Assembly: GCA_001767525.1 (NCBI GenBank)
Contig: MELF01000050.1
Coordinates: forward strand, 1 to 64,000
Source: Acidobacteria bacterium RIFCSPLOWO2_12_FULL_68_19
Lineage (GTDB): Bacteria; Acidobacteriota; Vicinamibacteria; Vicinamibacterales; UBA2999
Length of the DNA stretch: 64,000 nt
Direction: 5' to 3'
Made by a program: the position numbers and the translations under genes. This document shows positions 41,606 through 51,665 of this stretch, one piece after another (the first letter of the stretch is position 1; the number at the start of each line of letters is the position of its first letter). Under the pieces are notes generated by a model. That model was given only the letters and a program-made list of their open reading frames with translations. It was not told the DNA's origin and did no database searches.

Positions 41606-42067
41606 ATGCCGAAAGTCATCGCCTCCGCCCCGAACGCCGGCGGCCGCCACCAGCGGGGGCGGCGCGTCGGACCGACGCTGTCGGAAATCAACGTCGTGCC
41701 GCTCGTCGACGTGATGCTCGTGCTGCTCATCATCTTCATGGTGGCGGCGCCGATGCTGCAGCGCGGGGTCGAGGTGAATCTGCCGGTCGCCAGCCGCTCG
41801 CAGGAAATCGCGAGCGACCGCGTGTTCGTCGACCTCCCGGCTTCCTATCGCGAGGATCGCCGCGTCTACATCGACAAGGAGCCGGTCCGCCTCGATTTCC
41901 TCGCCGAGCGCGTACGGCAGGTCATGCTCAACCGGACCGACAAGCTCGTCTACCTGCGTGGCGACGGCGAGGTGAACCTCCAGGAGCTCATGGAAGTGTT
42001 CGATCGGCTCAAGGAGGCCGGGATCCAGAACGTCGGCATCGTCTCGAGGCTGCCCGGCGAGCAGTGA
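41606..42067 (+). CDS. tolR: TolR/ExbD-type protein
   Basis: The 153-residue protein has one membrane helix with the essential Asp (PLVDVMLVLLIIFMVAAPML), followed by a periplasmic ExbD/TolR domain (VNLPVASRSQEIASDRVF, VYLRGDGEVNLQELMEVFDR). The motif EINVVPLVDV is the family signature. It starts six bases after tolQ ends, and one base separates it from the next gene. Confidence 0.93.
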   Translation: MPKVIASAPNAGGRHQRGRRVGPTLSEINVVPLVDVMLVLLIIFMVAAPMLQRGVEVNLPVASRSQEIASDRVFVDLPASYREDRRVYIDKEPVRLDFLAERVRQVMLNRTDKLVYLRGDGEVNLQELMEVFDRLKEAGIQNVGIVSRLPGEQ

Positions 42068-42068
42068 C

Positions 42069-42809
42069 ATGCACATGACCGAGGTCACCGACGTGCTCGC
42101 GCTACGGCGCCAGCGACCGGACAAGTTCGGCAGGATGATCGTGTGGTCCGCGGCGGTCCACACCGCCGCCGTGGGGCTGCTGCTCTTCGGGCCGTTCGAC
42201 TGGGACGTGGTGGCCGACGCGCCGCCGCCGACGGTGATGACGATCAGCCTCGCCGGCGCGCCAGGCCCGCGAGCGGGTGGGATGACGCCGATGGGCGGTC
42301 GAGTGGTTCCGGCGCCGACGCCGGCGCCGACGCGCGCCATGCCCCCACCCCCGCCGAAGGCGCGCACACCGCCGGCCCCGGCGCCCTCCGTCAGGCGCCC
42401 CCAGCCGCGGCCGAAGCCGGCGCCGGAGGAAGAGCCGCAGCCCGGCGTCACGCGGACGGAAACCGGAGCCCGCGGTCAAGGCTTCGGGCTCACGACCGGC
42501 GGCTCCGGCGGCAGCGGCGTGCAGCTCGACGTCGCCAACTTCTGCTGTCCGGAATACCTCGAGCAGATGGTCGCACTGATCCAGCGCAACTGGCAGTCGG
42601 CCCAGGGCGTCACCGGATCCACGGTCATGAAGTTCACGGTCACGCGCAGCGGGTCGATTCAGGGCGTCGTGGTCGAGCGTCCGAGCGGGTTCCTGGCCCT
42701 CGACCTCGCTGCCGAGCGGGCGCTGCTCCTCACGAGGCTCTTGGAGCTGCCGGTGCAGTTTCCGAACCCGACGCTCACCGTTCACCTCACATTCGAGTAC
42801 CGGCGATGA
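42069..42809 (+). CDS. TolA/TonB-like energy-transducing protein
   Basis: The 246-residue protein has a short cytoplasmic tail, one membrane helix (IVWSAAVHTAAVGLLLFGPF), a Pro-rich spacer (PAPTPAPTRAMPPPPPKART) instead of the long Ala-rich helix of E. coli TolA, and a C-terminal TonB-type domain (LEQMVALIQRNWQSAQGVTG, MKFTVTRSGSIQGVVVERPS). Its position between tolR and tolB argues for the TolA role. It has an FCC dipeptide ahead of the domain. TonB function cannot be excluded from sequence alone. Confidence 0.8.
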   Translation: MHMTEVTDVLALRRQRPDKFGRMIVWSAAVHTAAVGLLLFGPFDWDVVADAPPPTVMTISLAGAPGPRAGGMTPMGGRVVPAPTPAPTRAMPPPPPKARTPPAPAPSVRRPQPRPKPAPEEEPQPGVTRTETGARGQGFGLTTGGSGGSGVQLDVANFCCPEYLEQMVALIQRNWQSAQGVTGSTVMKFTVTRSGSIQGVVVERPSGFLALDLAAERALLLTRLLELPVQFPNPTLTVHLTFEYRR

Positions 42810-44146
42810 CGATGAGACAGGTCGTATGGGCGCTGGCCGCAGCGGCCGGGTCGGTTCTGGGCGCGCAGGAGCCCGCGCCGCAGCAGCCGTCGGAAGTCGC
42901 CGTCGTCATCAGCGGCGATCCGGGCACACCGCCACGCTACGCCGTCCCGGACTTCATCTCCCTCACGCCGGACGCCGCCGGCCTGGCCAAGACCGTCGGA
43001 CAGGTGCTCTGGGACGACCTCGCCTTCGAGCGCGAGTTCTACCTGATTCCACGCGACACCTATGCGACGATTCCCGTCGCGCGCTCGCCCGACCAGGTGC
43101 CGTTCGCCGCCTGGCGCGAGCTCGGCTCCGACGCGGTCGTCTTCGGGACCATCGCACGAACCGGCAACGACGTGCGCGTGGAGGTCCGCCTCTTCAACAT
43201 CCGGACGCGCCAGTCGGTCTTCTCCAAGGAGTACACCGGTTCGGCGAACAATCCACGCCTCTATGCCCATACGATCGCGGATGAGATTCACCAGCAGCAG
43301 CGGGCGCTGCGCGGCGTGGCGCGGACCAAGATCGCCTTCTCCTCGGATCGGAACCGCGAGCGCATGGTCGGCACCGTCGAGAACCGCGACGTCAAGGAGA
43401 TCTACATTGCCGACTACGACGGCGCCAACGCCCGCCGGATCACGACGAGCCGGCAGCTCAACCTCACCCCGGTGTGGTCTCCCGACGCGCGGGCCATCGC
43501 CTACACGTCGTACCGGCGTGGGTATCCGGACCTGTTCGTCGCGTTGATCTATCAGGGCGTGCAGGAGGAACCGACGCGCGGCGGCACGCAGAACTGGCTT
43601 CCGATGTTCTCGCCCGACGGCACGCGCATCGTGTTCACGTCGAGCCGCGACGGCAACCCCGAGCTCTATCTCATGAATAGGGACGGTACGGGCCTGCGCC
43701 GTCTGACGACGCACCCGGCGATTGACACGTCGCCGACGTGGTCGCCGACGGGCACCCAGATCGCGTTCACGTCCGACCGCGCCGGCACGCCGCAAATCTA
43801 CATCGTCGGCGCCGACGGGCTGAACCTTCGGCGGCTGACCACAGCCGAGTCGTACGCGGATCGGCCGACATGGTCGCCGGCGCCGTTCAACGAGATCGCC
43901 TTTGCCGCGCGCACGGGGCCGGGCTACGACATCAAGGTGTACGACCTGGCGACCGGCGCCACCCGGCAGATCACCTTCGGCGAAGGGAGCAACGAGAGCC
44001 CGACGTACGCGCCGAACGGCCGCCACCTGGCGTTCACGTCGACACGCACCGGGCGGTCGCAGATCTTCACGCTCGGTCGAGACGGCCGCGGCCTCCGACA
44101 GGTCACTCGCGACGGCAACAACAACACTCCAGCCTGGTCGAACTGA
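42806..44146 (+). CDS. tolB: TolB beta-propeller protein
   Basis: The 446-residue protein has a signal peptide ([16 protein letters not shown]), an N-terminal alpha/beta domain ([20 protein letters not shown]) and a six-bladed propeller with WD40-like PD40 repeats: [56 protein letters not shown] and [19 protein letters not shown]. TolB is periplasmic and binds Pal. The ATG at 42806 overlaps the preceding stop (ATGA). The order tolA-tolB-pal is the standard one. Confidence 0.93.
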   Translation: MTMRQVVWALAAAAGSVLGAQEPAPQQPSEVAVVISGDPGTPPRYAVPDFISLTPDAAGLAKTVGQVLWDDLAFEREFYLIPRDTYATIPVARSPDQVPFAAWRELGSDAVVFGTIARTGNDVRVEVRLFNIRTRQSVFSKEYTGSANNPRLYAHTIADEIHQQQRALRGVARTKIAFSSDRNRERMVGTVENRDVKEIYIADYDGANARRITTSRQLNLTPVWSPDARAIAYTSYRRGYPDLFVALIYQGVQEEPTRGGTQNWLPMFSPDGTRIVFTSSRDGNPELYLMNRDGTGLRRLTTHPAIDTSPTWSPTGTQIAFTSDRAGTPQIYIVGADGLNLRRLTTAESYADRPTWSPAPFNEIAFAARTGPGYDIKVYDLATGATRQITFGEGSNESPTYAPNGRHLAFTSTRTGRSQIFTLGRDGRGLRQVTRDGNNNTPAWSN

Positions 44147-44147
44147 G

Positions 44148-44723
44148 ATGACCCGACACACCGTCCTCGTTCTCCTTTTCGCGAGCGTGCTGCTGGCCGG
44201 ATGCGCACGCCGGCAGCCGCCCGTCGCCACGCCCACGCCGCCGCCGCCCGCCGGTGCGCCCCCGGCGGCGGCCACGCCCGCCCCTCCTCCTCCTGCCGTG
44301 CGTGTGGAGGAGGCGCTGCCGTTGCCTCCCGAGCCGGTCGCGGAGGACGCAATCGCCAACCGGTCGCTCGACGACCTCAACCGTGACTCGCCGTTCAAGC
44401 CTGTGTTCTTTGCGCTCGACAGCGCCGAGCTGGACGAGCCGGGGCGCGCCGTGGCGACCGCCAACGCCCAGCTGCTCCGCAAGTATCCTGCGTGGGTGAT
44501 TACCGTCGAGGGACACTGCGACGAACGCGGCACCGCGGAATACAACCTGGCGCTCGGCGAACGCCGGGCGGTAGCCGTGAAGACCTACCTCGCGTCGCTC
44601 GGGGTGTCGCCCGACCGAATCAGGACCGTCAGCTACGGCAAGGAGTTTCCGTTCGACCCGGGGCACGACGAGGCGGCGTGGACCCGGAACCGGCGAGCAC
44701 ATTTCGTGATTACCTCGAAGTAA
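44148..44723 (+). CDS. pal: Peptidoglycan-associated lipoprotein Pal
   Basis: The 191-residue lipoprotein has a clear lipobox ([11 protein letters not shown]), an Ala/Pro linker and an OmpA-like domain that binds peptidoglycan: [40 protein letters not shown] and [12 protein letters not shown], with a NRRAHFVI ending. The residues of the diaminopimelate-binding pocket (Asp of CDERG, Arg of NRRAHF) are present. It starts right after the tolB stop. Confidence 0.94.
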   Translation: MTRHTVLVLLFASVLLAGCARRQPPVATPTPPPPAGAPPAAATPAPPPPAVRVEEALPLPPEPVAEDAIANRSLDDLNRDSPFKPVFFALDSAELDEPGRAVATANAQLLRKYPAWVITVEGHCDERGTAEYNLALGERRAVAVKTYLASLGVSPDRIRTVSYGKEFPFDPGHDEAAWTRNRRAHFVITSK

Positions 44724-44724
44724 G

Positions 44725-45618
44725 ATGAGCGGGACGATGAAGAGATCCACGCCGCTCGCGCTCGCCGTGCTGCTCGCAGGGCTGGCCGCCCCAGCCGCCG
44801 GACAGAACCGCGAGCACCAGCAGATGGCCGCCGAGCTGCGGATGCTGCAGGAGCAGGCGCAGCAGCTCGCCCTCACGCTGGCAACGCTCAACCAGGCGCT
44901 CGCCGAGTCGATGAAGGCGATCGGCGCGTTGGGCGGCCGCCTGGACGAGTCGAACAACGTGACGCGGAAGATGTTCGCCGACCAGAAGCTGCTCATCGAC
45001 AACGTCGCCGATGGGGTACGCGTCATCCGCGAACGCACCGACGACACCAACGTGCGGATTGCCTCACTGCGCGAGGAACTGGAGGCGCTGCGCACGACGG
45101 TGCAGGCGCTCCAGCAGGTGGCCCTCGCGCCCCCCCCGGCACCCATCGACCCGTCGGCGCCTCCCGACCCGAACCAGCCTGCGCCACCGCCGGCGCCGCC
45201 GCCGATCGCGCTCCCGCCGACGGCGGGACTGTCGCCGACGCGGCTCTACGAAACCGCCCGGGCGGACTACTTCGCCGGACAGTGGAACAGCGCGACGAGC
45301 GGCTTTGAAGCGTTTCTGCGCGCGTTCCCGCGCTCCGAGCAGGCCGACGACGCGCAGCTCTACATTGGCGAGACCTATTACGCCCAGAACCAGTGGGCAC
45401 AGGCGGTGACCGCCTATTCGCAGGCGATCGACTCCTATCCGGGCACCAACGCCGTGCCGATCGCGTACTACAAGCGCGGCCTCGCGCAGCAGCAGCTCGG
45501 GCAGATCGATGCCGCCCGCGCCTCCTGGGAAGCGGCGGCGAAGATGTTCCCCGACAGCGACGCCGGGCGTCTGGCCAAACAGAGTCTCGATCGACTCAGC
45601 TCGCAGCCCAAGCCGTGA
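44725..45618 (+). CDS. cpoB: CpoB/YbgF-like periplasmic TPR protein
   Basis: The 297-residue protein has a signal peptide (MKRSTPLALAVLLAGLAAPA), a coiled coil (QQMAAELRMLQEQAQQLALT), a Pro-rich linker and three TPR-like repeats at the C-terminus (LYETARADYFAGQWNSATSG, AQLYIGETYYAQNQWAQAVT, IAYYKRGLAQQQLGQIDAAR). CpoB coordinates Tol function with peptidoglycan synthesis at the septum. The ATG at 44737 begins the signal peptide and may be the true start; 44725 adds four residues. Confidence 0.85.
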   Translation: MSGTMKRSTPLALAVLLAGLAAPAAGQNREHQQMAAELRMLQEQAQQLALTLATLNQALAESMKAIGALGGRLDESNNVTRKMFADQKLLIDNVADGVRVIRERTDDTNVRIASLREELEALRTTVQALQQVALAPPPAPIDPSAPPDPNQPAPPPAPPPIALPPTAGLSPTRLYETARADYFAGQWNSATSGFEAFLRAFPRSEQADDAQLYIGETYYAQNQWAQAVTAYSQAIDSYPGTNAVPIAYYKRGLAQQQLGQIDAARASWEAAAKMFPDSDAGRLAKQSLDRLSSQPKP

Positions 45619-45657
45619 CCTCCCCTGTCACGCGCTCGGGATAGACTGGGACCACAT

Positions 45658-46086
45658 ATGGGAAGCGTCAACAAGGTCATTCTCGTCGGCAACCTCGGCC
45701 GCGACGCCGAGCTGCGCTACACGCCGGGTGGCGCCGCCGTCGCCACGCTGAACCTCGCCACGACCGAGGTGTGGAACGACAAGCAGGGACAGCGACAGGA
45801 AAAGACCGAGTGGCACCGCATCGTGCTCTGGGGCAAGCAGGCCGAAACGCTGCAGGAGTACCTCGTCAAGGGGAAGCAGATCTACGTGGAGGGGCGCCTG
45901 CAGACCCGCCAGTGGGACGACAAGGACGGCAACAAGCGCTACACGACCGAGATCAAGGCAGACCGGATCACGCTGCTCGGCGGCGGGGGCGGCGGGCGAA
46001 GCGGCATGGAGCGCGCTGCAGTTCAGGCGCCCGGCCCGGAGGAGCCCCCGGCGGATCCGATTACCGACGACGACATCCCGTTCTAG
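45658..46086 (+). CDS. ssb: Single-stranded DNA-binding protein
   Basis: The 142-residue protein has the OB fold of bacterial SSB ([80 protein letters not shown]), then a Gly-rich linker and the acidic tail DDDIPF that binds partner proteins. It lies 39 bases after cpoB, so it may be read through from the tol operon. Confidence 0.96.
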   Translation: MGSVNKVILVGNLGRDAELRYTPGGAAVATLNLATTEVWNDKQGQRQEKTEWHRIVLWGKQAETLQEYLVKGKQIYVEGRLQTRQWDDKDGNKRYTTEIKADRITLLGGGGGGRSGMERAAVQAPGPEEPPADPITDDDIPF

Positions 46087-46152
46087 ATCCCGTGGAGGCC
46101 TCAGGCGTCGACATCGCGGCCCGGGACACCCCCTGTGGCGCAGGGCCTGCGC

Positions 46153-46500
46153 CTACTGCTTCTCTACTCTCCCGTACCGATCGTCCAGCCTGACCACATC
46201 GTCGAGTTCCGGCGTCGAGACTTCGAACACGTCGCAGTCCTCGATGGCCGTCATCCGGTGGACGGTCTTCGGCGTGACGTGGACGGCCTCGCCCGGCCGC
46301 AGCTCCTGCCTCGCCAGTTGCCCGTCGCGCTCGATCTCGAAGAGCAGCTTCCCCGAATAGAGGTAGATCGTCTCATCCTTCTGATTGTGGTACTGGAGGC
46401 TGAGCGCGTGGCCCGCCTTCACGTGCAGGATCTTGCCGACATAGCGGTCCGTCTTGGCCCAGTGCAGCTCGTAGCCCCAGGGTTTGTCGACGCGGATCAC
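46153..46500 (-). CDS. Small cupin protein, mannose-6-phosphate isomerase-like
   Basis: The protein of about 115 residues is a single cupin: VDKPWGYELHWAKTDRYVGK, LHVKAGHALSLQYHNQKDET with the metal-binding His/Glu motif, and LRPGEAVHVTPKTVHRM with the second motif. The start VxRVDKPWGYE is the hallmark of the C-terminal domain of type II phosphomannose isomerase/GDP-mannose pyrophosphorylase, but no nucleotidyltransferase is attached. I prefer the GTG at 46500, which has a purine-rich GGGGGGACGGA upstream; an ATG at 46569 would overlap the EI gene. Activity is uncertain. Confidence 0.75.
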   Translation of the reverse strand: MIRVDKPWGYELHWAKTDRYVGKILHVKAGHALSLQYHNQKDETIYLYSGKLLFEIERDGQLARQELRPGEAVHVTPKTVHRMTAIEDCDVFEVSTPELDDVVRLDDRYGRVEKQ

Positions 46501-46552
46501 TCCGTCCCCCCCTGGTCCTCTGCCCCTTTGTCTCTCGTCTCTTGCATCTGAC

Positions 46553-48331
46553 TCATCTCCGGGCCCCATCGTACACACTCTGGTGGTCGACCGCCTCGAG
46601 CAGGTAGTGCTCGATCTCGTCGACGGTCTCGAGCGTGAGCACACGCGCGGCGATGCGGGCCATCTCCGCGGCGTTCGTCTCCTGAACGACGTGCCGGGCC
46701 ATCGGCAGCGCGCCCGGGGTCATGCTGAATTCGGTGAAACCGCAGCCGACGAGCAACGGCAGCAGCACGGGATCCGTGGCCACCTCCCCGCAGACCGACA
46801 CCGGGATCCCGCGGCGAACTGCGCCCCGGCGGACCTGCCGGAGAAGGCGCAGCACGGCCGGGTGCAGCGGCTCATAGCGGTCCGACACCCGCTCGTCGGT
46901 GCGGTCGACGGCCAGCGTGTATTGAATCAGATCGTTGGTACCGATGGTGAAGAAGTCGGTCTCCCGGGCCAGCGTTGACGCGGTGAACGCCGCCGACGGC
47001 ACCTCGATCATCACGCCGGCGGCAGGTGTGCCGCCGGCGATGCCGGGGGCTCCGAGTTCGCCTAACGCCTCCGCCAGCAGTACCCGCGCGGCACGGACGT
47101 CCTGCACCGAGGACACGAACGGGAACAGGATGCGCAGCGGTCCGTGCGCCGCCGCCCGCAGCAACGCGCGCAGCTGCGTCTTGAAGATGGCAGGGTGCGC
47201 CAGGCCGAAACGGATGCCTCGCAGTCCCGCATGGCCGGCGCGCTCCCCCTGCGGAAACCAGCGTGCGTCGAGCGCGGAATCGACCAGCGGGCGGGCCAAT
47301 TGTCGCTCGTCGATATCGAAGGTCCGGATCGTGACCGGTCGAGGCGCCATCTGAACGACCGCACGGCGGTACTCCTCGTACTGTTCGTCCTCGCCCGCCA
47401 GATCGGGCGGACCGCCGGCGAGCAGGAACTCCGACCGATAGAGCCCGATACCCTCGGCGCCGGAGTCGAGCGCCGCCGCCACGTCGTCGGAGCGTTCGAT
47501 GTTGGCGAGCAGCGCAATCGCGACGCCGTCACGCGTTCGCACGGGACCTGCCGCAGCCACGGGCCGGGGCTGCTGCGCCCGCGCGCGGGGCGCAGCAGCC
47601 TCCGCCTCCAGACGCAGCGCGGGATCCGGATCGATCACCACGTCGCCGCTGTCGCCGTCGATGAGCACGGAGGCGCCAGGCGGGATCCGGCGGCTCACGT
47701 CGCGGAGGCCGACCACGGCCGTCACGCCGAGCGACCGGGCGAGGATGGCCGTGTGATAGGTGCGGCTCCCCGCGTCGGTCGCGAAGCCACGGATCCGATT
47801 CCAGTCGAGCTGCGCGACCACCGACGGCGCGAGCTCGTCGGCGACGAGCACGCACGGCGCCTCGAGGTCACGAAACAGGTCGCGCGCTCCCCCCTTCTCG
47901 CCGCGTATGTTCATCCGCACGCGGCCCGCCACGTCCTGCAGATCGCCCTTCCGTTCGTGCAGATACGGATCGGCGATGTCGCTGAACACCTCGGCGACCT
48001 CGTCGAGCGCCCGCTCGACGGCCCATTCGGCGTTGACGCGCTCCTCAGCCACGATTGCGGCCGCGCGCCCCACGAGCAGGGGATCGTCGAGCAGGAGCAG
48101 CTGCGCGTCGAAGATCGCCGCCAGCTCCTTCCCCTTGCGCTGCGCGATCCGGTCCCGGATCTGCTGCAACTGCCCGCGCGACCGCGTGCGCGACCGCTCC
48201 AGCGCCGCCAGCTCACGCGCGACGCGACCAGGCGCCACCGGAAACCTGATGACTTGTGTCCGCTGTATTGCGACGAGCGCCTGGCCGACCACTCGCCCGC
48301 TCGACACTCCGATTCCCTTCAGGCGTTCCAC
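46553..48331 (-). CDS. ptsI: PTS enzyme I (phosphoenolpyruvate-protein phosphotransferase)
   Basis: The 592-residue protein transfers phosphate from PEP to HPr. An N-terminal HPr-binding helical domain (LKGIGVSSGRVVGQALV) precedes the phospho-His domain, where the motif is GSRTYHTAILARSLG near residue 194. The usual text is GGRTSHTAI, so this site varies around the His. The C-terminal PEP-binding barrel is typical: EGIGLYRSEFLL, GLRGIRFGLAHP, FTIGTNDLIQYTLAVDR and the catalytic Cys in VSVCGEVATDP. No GAF domain is present, so it is EI rather than EI-Ntr in architecture. It is downstream of HPr with 13 bases of overlap. Confidence 0.92.
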   Translation of the reverse strand: MERLKGIGVSSGRVVGQALVAIQRTQVIRFPVAPGRVARELAALERSRTRSRGQLQQIRDRIAQRKGKELAAIFDAQLLLLDDPLLVGRAAAIVAEERVNAEWAVERALDEVAEVFSDIADPYLHERKGDLQDVAGRVRMNIRGEKGGARDLFRDLEAPCVLVADELAPSVVAQLDWNRIRGFATDAGSRTYHTAILARSLGVTAVVGLRDVSRRIPPGASVLIDGDSGDVVIDPDPALRLEAEAAAPRARAQQPRPVAAAGPVRTRDGVAIALLANIERSDDVAAALDSGAEGIGLYRSEFLLAGGPPDLAGEDEQYEEYRRAVVQMAPRPVTIRTFDIDERQLARPLVDSALDARWFPQGERAGHAGLRGIRFGLAHPAIFKTQLRALLRAAAHGPLRILFPFVSSVQDVRAARVLLAEALGELGAPGIAGGTPAAGVMIEVPSAAFTASTLARETDFFTIGTNDLIQYTLAVDRTDERVSDRYEPLHPAVLRLLRQVRRGAVRRGIPVSVCGEVATDPVLLPLLVGCGFTEFSMTPGALPMARHVVQETNAAEMARIAARVLTLETVDEIEHYLLEAVDHQSVYDGARR

Positions 48332-48597
48332 GATCCCTCTGCAAATCCCGATTCGACCAGCCGTGCGAGCGCCTCGACGGCGCCCTGCTCGTCCGCTCCG
48401 TCCGCACTGATCGTAAGTGTCGTGCCACGCGAGGCCGCGAGCAGCAGGATGCCAAGGATGCTCTTGCCGTCCATCACCTTCGAGTCCCGGCGGACACGAA
48501 TCTGCGATTCGAAGCGCGTCGCCAGGTGCACGAAGCGTGCCGCGGCTCGCGCGTGCAGCCCGAGCTCGTTGCGGACGACAACGGCCCTCGCGATCAT
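48319..48597 (-). CDS. ptsH: HPr phosphocarrier protein
   Basis: The 92-residue protein has His15 in NELGLHARAAARFVHLA and Ser46 in KVMDGKSILGILLLAASRG, so it can be phosphorylated both by EI and by HPr kinase. The encoded HprK lies 1.3 kb upstream in the same cluster. The start at 48597 gives the usual N-terminus. It overlaps ptsI by 13 bases and is seven bases after the EIIA gene. Confidence 0.94.
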   Translation of the reverse strand: MIARAVVVRNELGLHARAAARFVHLATRFESQIRVRRDSKVMDGKSILGILLLAASRGTTLTISADGADEQGAVEALARLVESGFAEGSWNA

Positions 48598-48604
48598 CCC
48601 CGTT

Positions 48605-49008
48605 TCACGCCTTCTCGCCGCGCAGCAGGTCCGAGGCGACCCAGATTCCGTTCCGTCCGTGTTCGCGGATCTCCCGCGCCGCCTCACGCAGGCTGGTCGG
48701 CGCCGTCAGTCCGGCAAGCTTGATCAGCATCGGGAGGTTGACGCCGGTCACCACCTCTACATTGTCGCCGGTGAGGAACGACATCGCCAGGTTCGAAGGG
48801 GTCCCGCCGAACATGTCGGTCAGCACGAGCACGCCGTCGCCCTGCTGCACGCGCGTGATGGCCTGGGCGATGTCCTCGCGGGCGTCGCCGGCGTCCTCGT
48901 GCCAGCCGATCGACACCGCCGCGAAGCGCGGCAGCTCTCCCACGATGGTCTCGGCCGCGTTCAACAGCTCGGCGGCCAGTTGCCCGTGGGTGACGACGAC
49001 GATACCAA

Positions 49009-49012
<4 letters not shown>
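48605..49012 (-). CDS. PTS EIIA component, mannose/fructose (Man) family
   Basis: The 135-residue protein has the phosphorylated His9 in MIGIVVVTHGQLAAELL and the motifs GVLVLTDMFGGTPSNLA and VVTGVNLPMLIKLA, typical of EIIA-Man. No EIIB, IIC or IID gene is in the window, so it may act as a regulatory phosphate acceptor rather than in sugar uptake. The ATG at 49012 overlaps the rapZ end by four bases. Confidence 0.92.
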
Positions 49013-49925
<913 letters not shown>

Positions 49926-49929
<4 letters not shown>

Positions 49930-51029
49930 GCGTCGCCTCCATCCCCGACCTCGTCGTCGCGCATGTCGTCGCCGGCCTCTTCTTCCTGCGCAAGGGCGCG
50001 CTCCAGGCGCGCCGCCAGCTCGCGCGCCGCGTGGCGTCCCCGGGCCCGCAGGATCTGATTCCGCGCCGCTACTTCCACGAGAATCGCGAGGCTCCGGCCC
50101 GGCGCCACGGGCATCCGCACGAGCGGGACCTTCAGGCCCAGCAAGTCGTAGAAGACATCGTCCAACCCCAGGCGGTCTTCGCACACCGACACGATTTCCT
50201 CCCCGCCGTTACCCTGCGCCGGACTCGTCCCACCACTGGGAGCGGGCGGCTCCCACCGTTCGAGCTGTACGACGAGCTCGACCCGCTTCGACGCGCGCGT
50301 CGAGGCGACGCCGAAGAGGTCGCGAATGTTGATCACGCCCAGGCCCCGTACTTCCATGTGGTGGCGCGTCAGCTCCGGACAGTTCCCGATGACCATCGTC
50401 TCCCCGCGCCGGCGCAGTTCCACGACGTCGTCGGCAACGAGCCGGTGTCCGCGCACGACCAGATCGAGCGCGCACTCGCTCTTGCCGATGCCGCTCTCGC
50501 CGACGATGAGGACCCCGAGGCCGAGGATGTCCAGCAGGACGCCGTGAACGGCTTCGCGGACGGCGAGCGCATCATCGAGCAGCGTCGTCAGCTTCGCGAT
50601 GGCGAACGGGGTAGGAATCTTCGTGCGCAGCAACGGCACCCGATGCTCGTCGGCGGCGGCGCGCAGGTCCGGGGACGCCTCCAGACCTCCCGTCACGAGG
50701 ATACAGGGGATGTCGCGGGCGCAGGCCGCGGCGAGCGCCCGGATACGTACACCGCGCTCGAGGCCTTCGAGGAAGTGGACCTCGCTCTCGCCAAAGACGA
50801 GCACGCGGCCGGGCTGCAGGTACTCGTCGAAGCCCGCGAGCGCCAGCCCCGTCTTCTGGATGTGCGGGCTGGCGATCGGCCGGAGGAGTCCCGCCGCGCC
50901 GCCGAGCAACTCCAGCGGCAGCCCGATGTTCTCAGGCCGGCTGCCGAGCAACCCGCCGACGGTGAGCGACGCAACCATTCGGGTGGCGGTTGGCGGCTGG
51001 TTGATCGTGGACCTCCACCAGTCAGTCAC
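49926..51029 (-). CDS. hprK: HPr kinase/phosphorylase
   Basis: The protein of 367 residues (or about 350 if it starts at the ATG at 50978) has the N-terminal DRTGG-like domain (VLVFGESEVHFLEGLERGVR) and the kinase domain with Walker A GVLIVGESGIGKSECALDLV near residue 178, HRLVADDVVELRR and the HprK signature MEVRGLGVINIRDLFG. It phosphorylates and dephosphorylates Ser46 of HPr. The kinase domain ends with LKVPLVRMPVAPGRSLAILV; the final 40 residues are acidic and extend past the usual end. It lies between hpf and rapZ. Confidence 0.93.
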
Positions 51030-51050
51030 TCCCAGCCACCACCGAAGATA

Positions 51051-51632
51051 TCAGGCCTCGGGCTCAATCAACCCGAGATGTCCGTCTGGACGGCGGAACA
51101 GCACGTTCACCGAATCCGTCGTGGCGTTGCGGAAGACGAGAAAGGCGCCAAGGGCCGCGCCGACCTCCAGCGCCGCCTCGTCGACCGACATCGGCTTCAC
51201 GGCGTAGCGCCGAGCCCGGATGATTCGCACCACGTCGCCGTCGGGTTCCGGCGCGACGAGATCGGGCGCGAACGCGCGGCCCGCTCGCTCCGGCCGGATC
51301 CCCGGCGATCCCGCTTTGGCGGCCGAGACGCCTTGCCGCTTCCCCTCGGTCCAGCGGCTCTTGAGCTTCTGGGCCTGGTGCTCCAGCTTTTCGACGGCGG
51401 CGCCAAGGGCGCCTCCCACGTCGCGCCCCTCGGCTGCGCCGTGCATGAAGTGATCCCCCCGCGCGTGCAGCGTCATCTCGACGTAGTGCCGCGCCTTCTC
51501 CCTGGTGATCACCACCTGCACGGAAATGACGCTGTCGTTCAGCATCCTGGCGATGCGCGCGAGGCTCCGCTCGACGGCCCGGCGGACTGCCGGCGTGATC
51601 GTGACGTGTCGTCCAGTCAGTTCGAGACGCAT
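51051..51632 (-). CDS. hpf: Ribosome hibernation promoting factor, long form
   Basis: The 193-residue protein has the N-terminal YfiA domain that binds the 30S subunit (RLELTGRHVTITPAVRRAVE, VQVVITREKARHYVEMTLHA) and the C-terminal dimerisation domain of long HPF (KPMSVDEAALEVGAALGAFL, FRNATTDSVNVLFRRPDGHL). Long HPF joins two 70S ribosomes into an inactive 100S form. It lies directly after rpoN, the common order in many bacteria. Confidence 0.94.
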   Translation of the reverse strand: MRLELTGRHVTITPAVRRAVERSLARIARMLNDSVISVQVVITREKARHYVEMTLHARGDHFMHGAAEGRDVGGALGAAVEKLEHQAQKLKSRWTEGKRQGVSAAKAGSPGIRPERAGRAFAPDLVAPEPDGDVVRIIRARRYAVKPMSVDEAALEVGAALGAFLVFRNATTDSVNVLFRRPDGHLGLIEPEA

Positions 51633-51665
51633 AACTCCAATGACTCGGGCCGTGGTGCCTGGACC

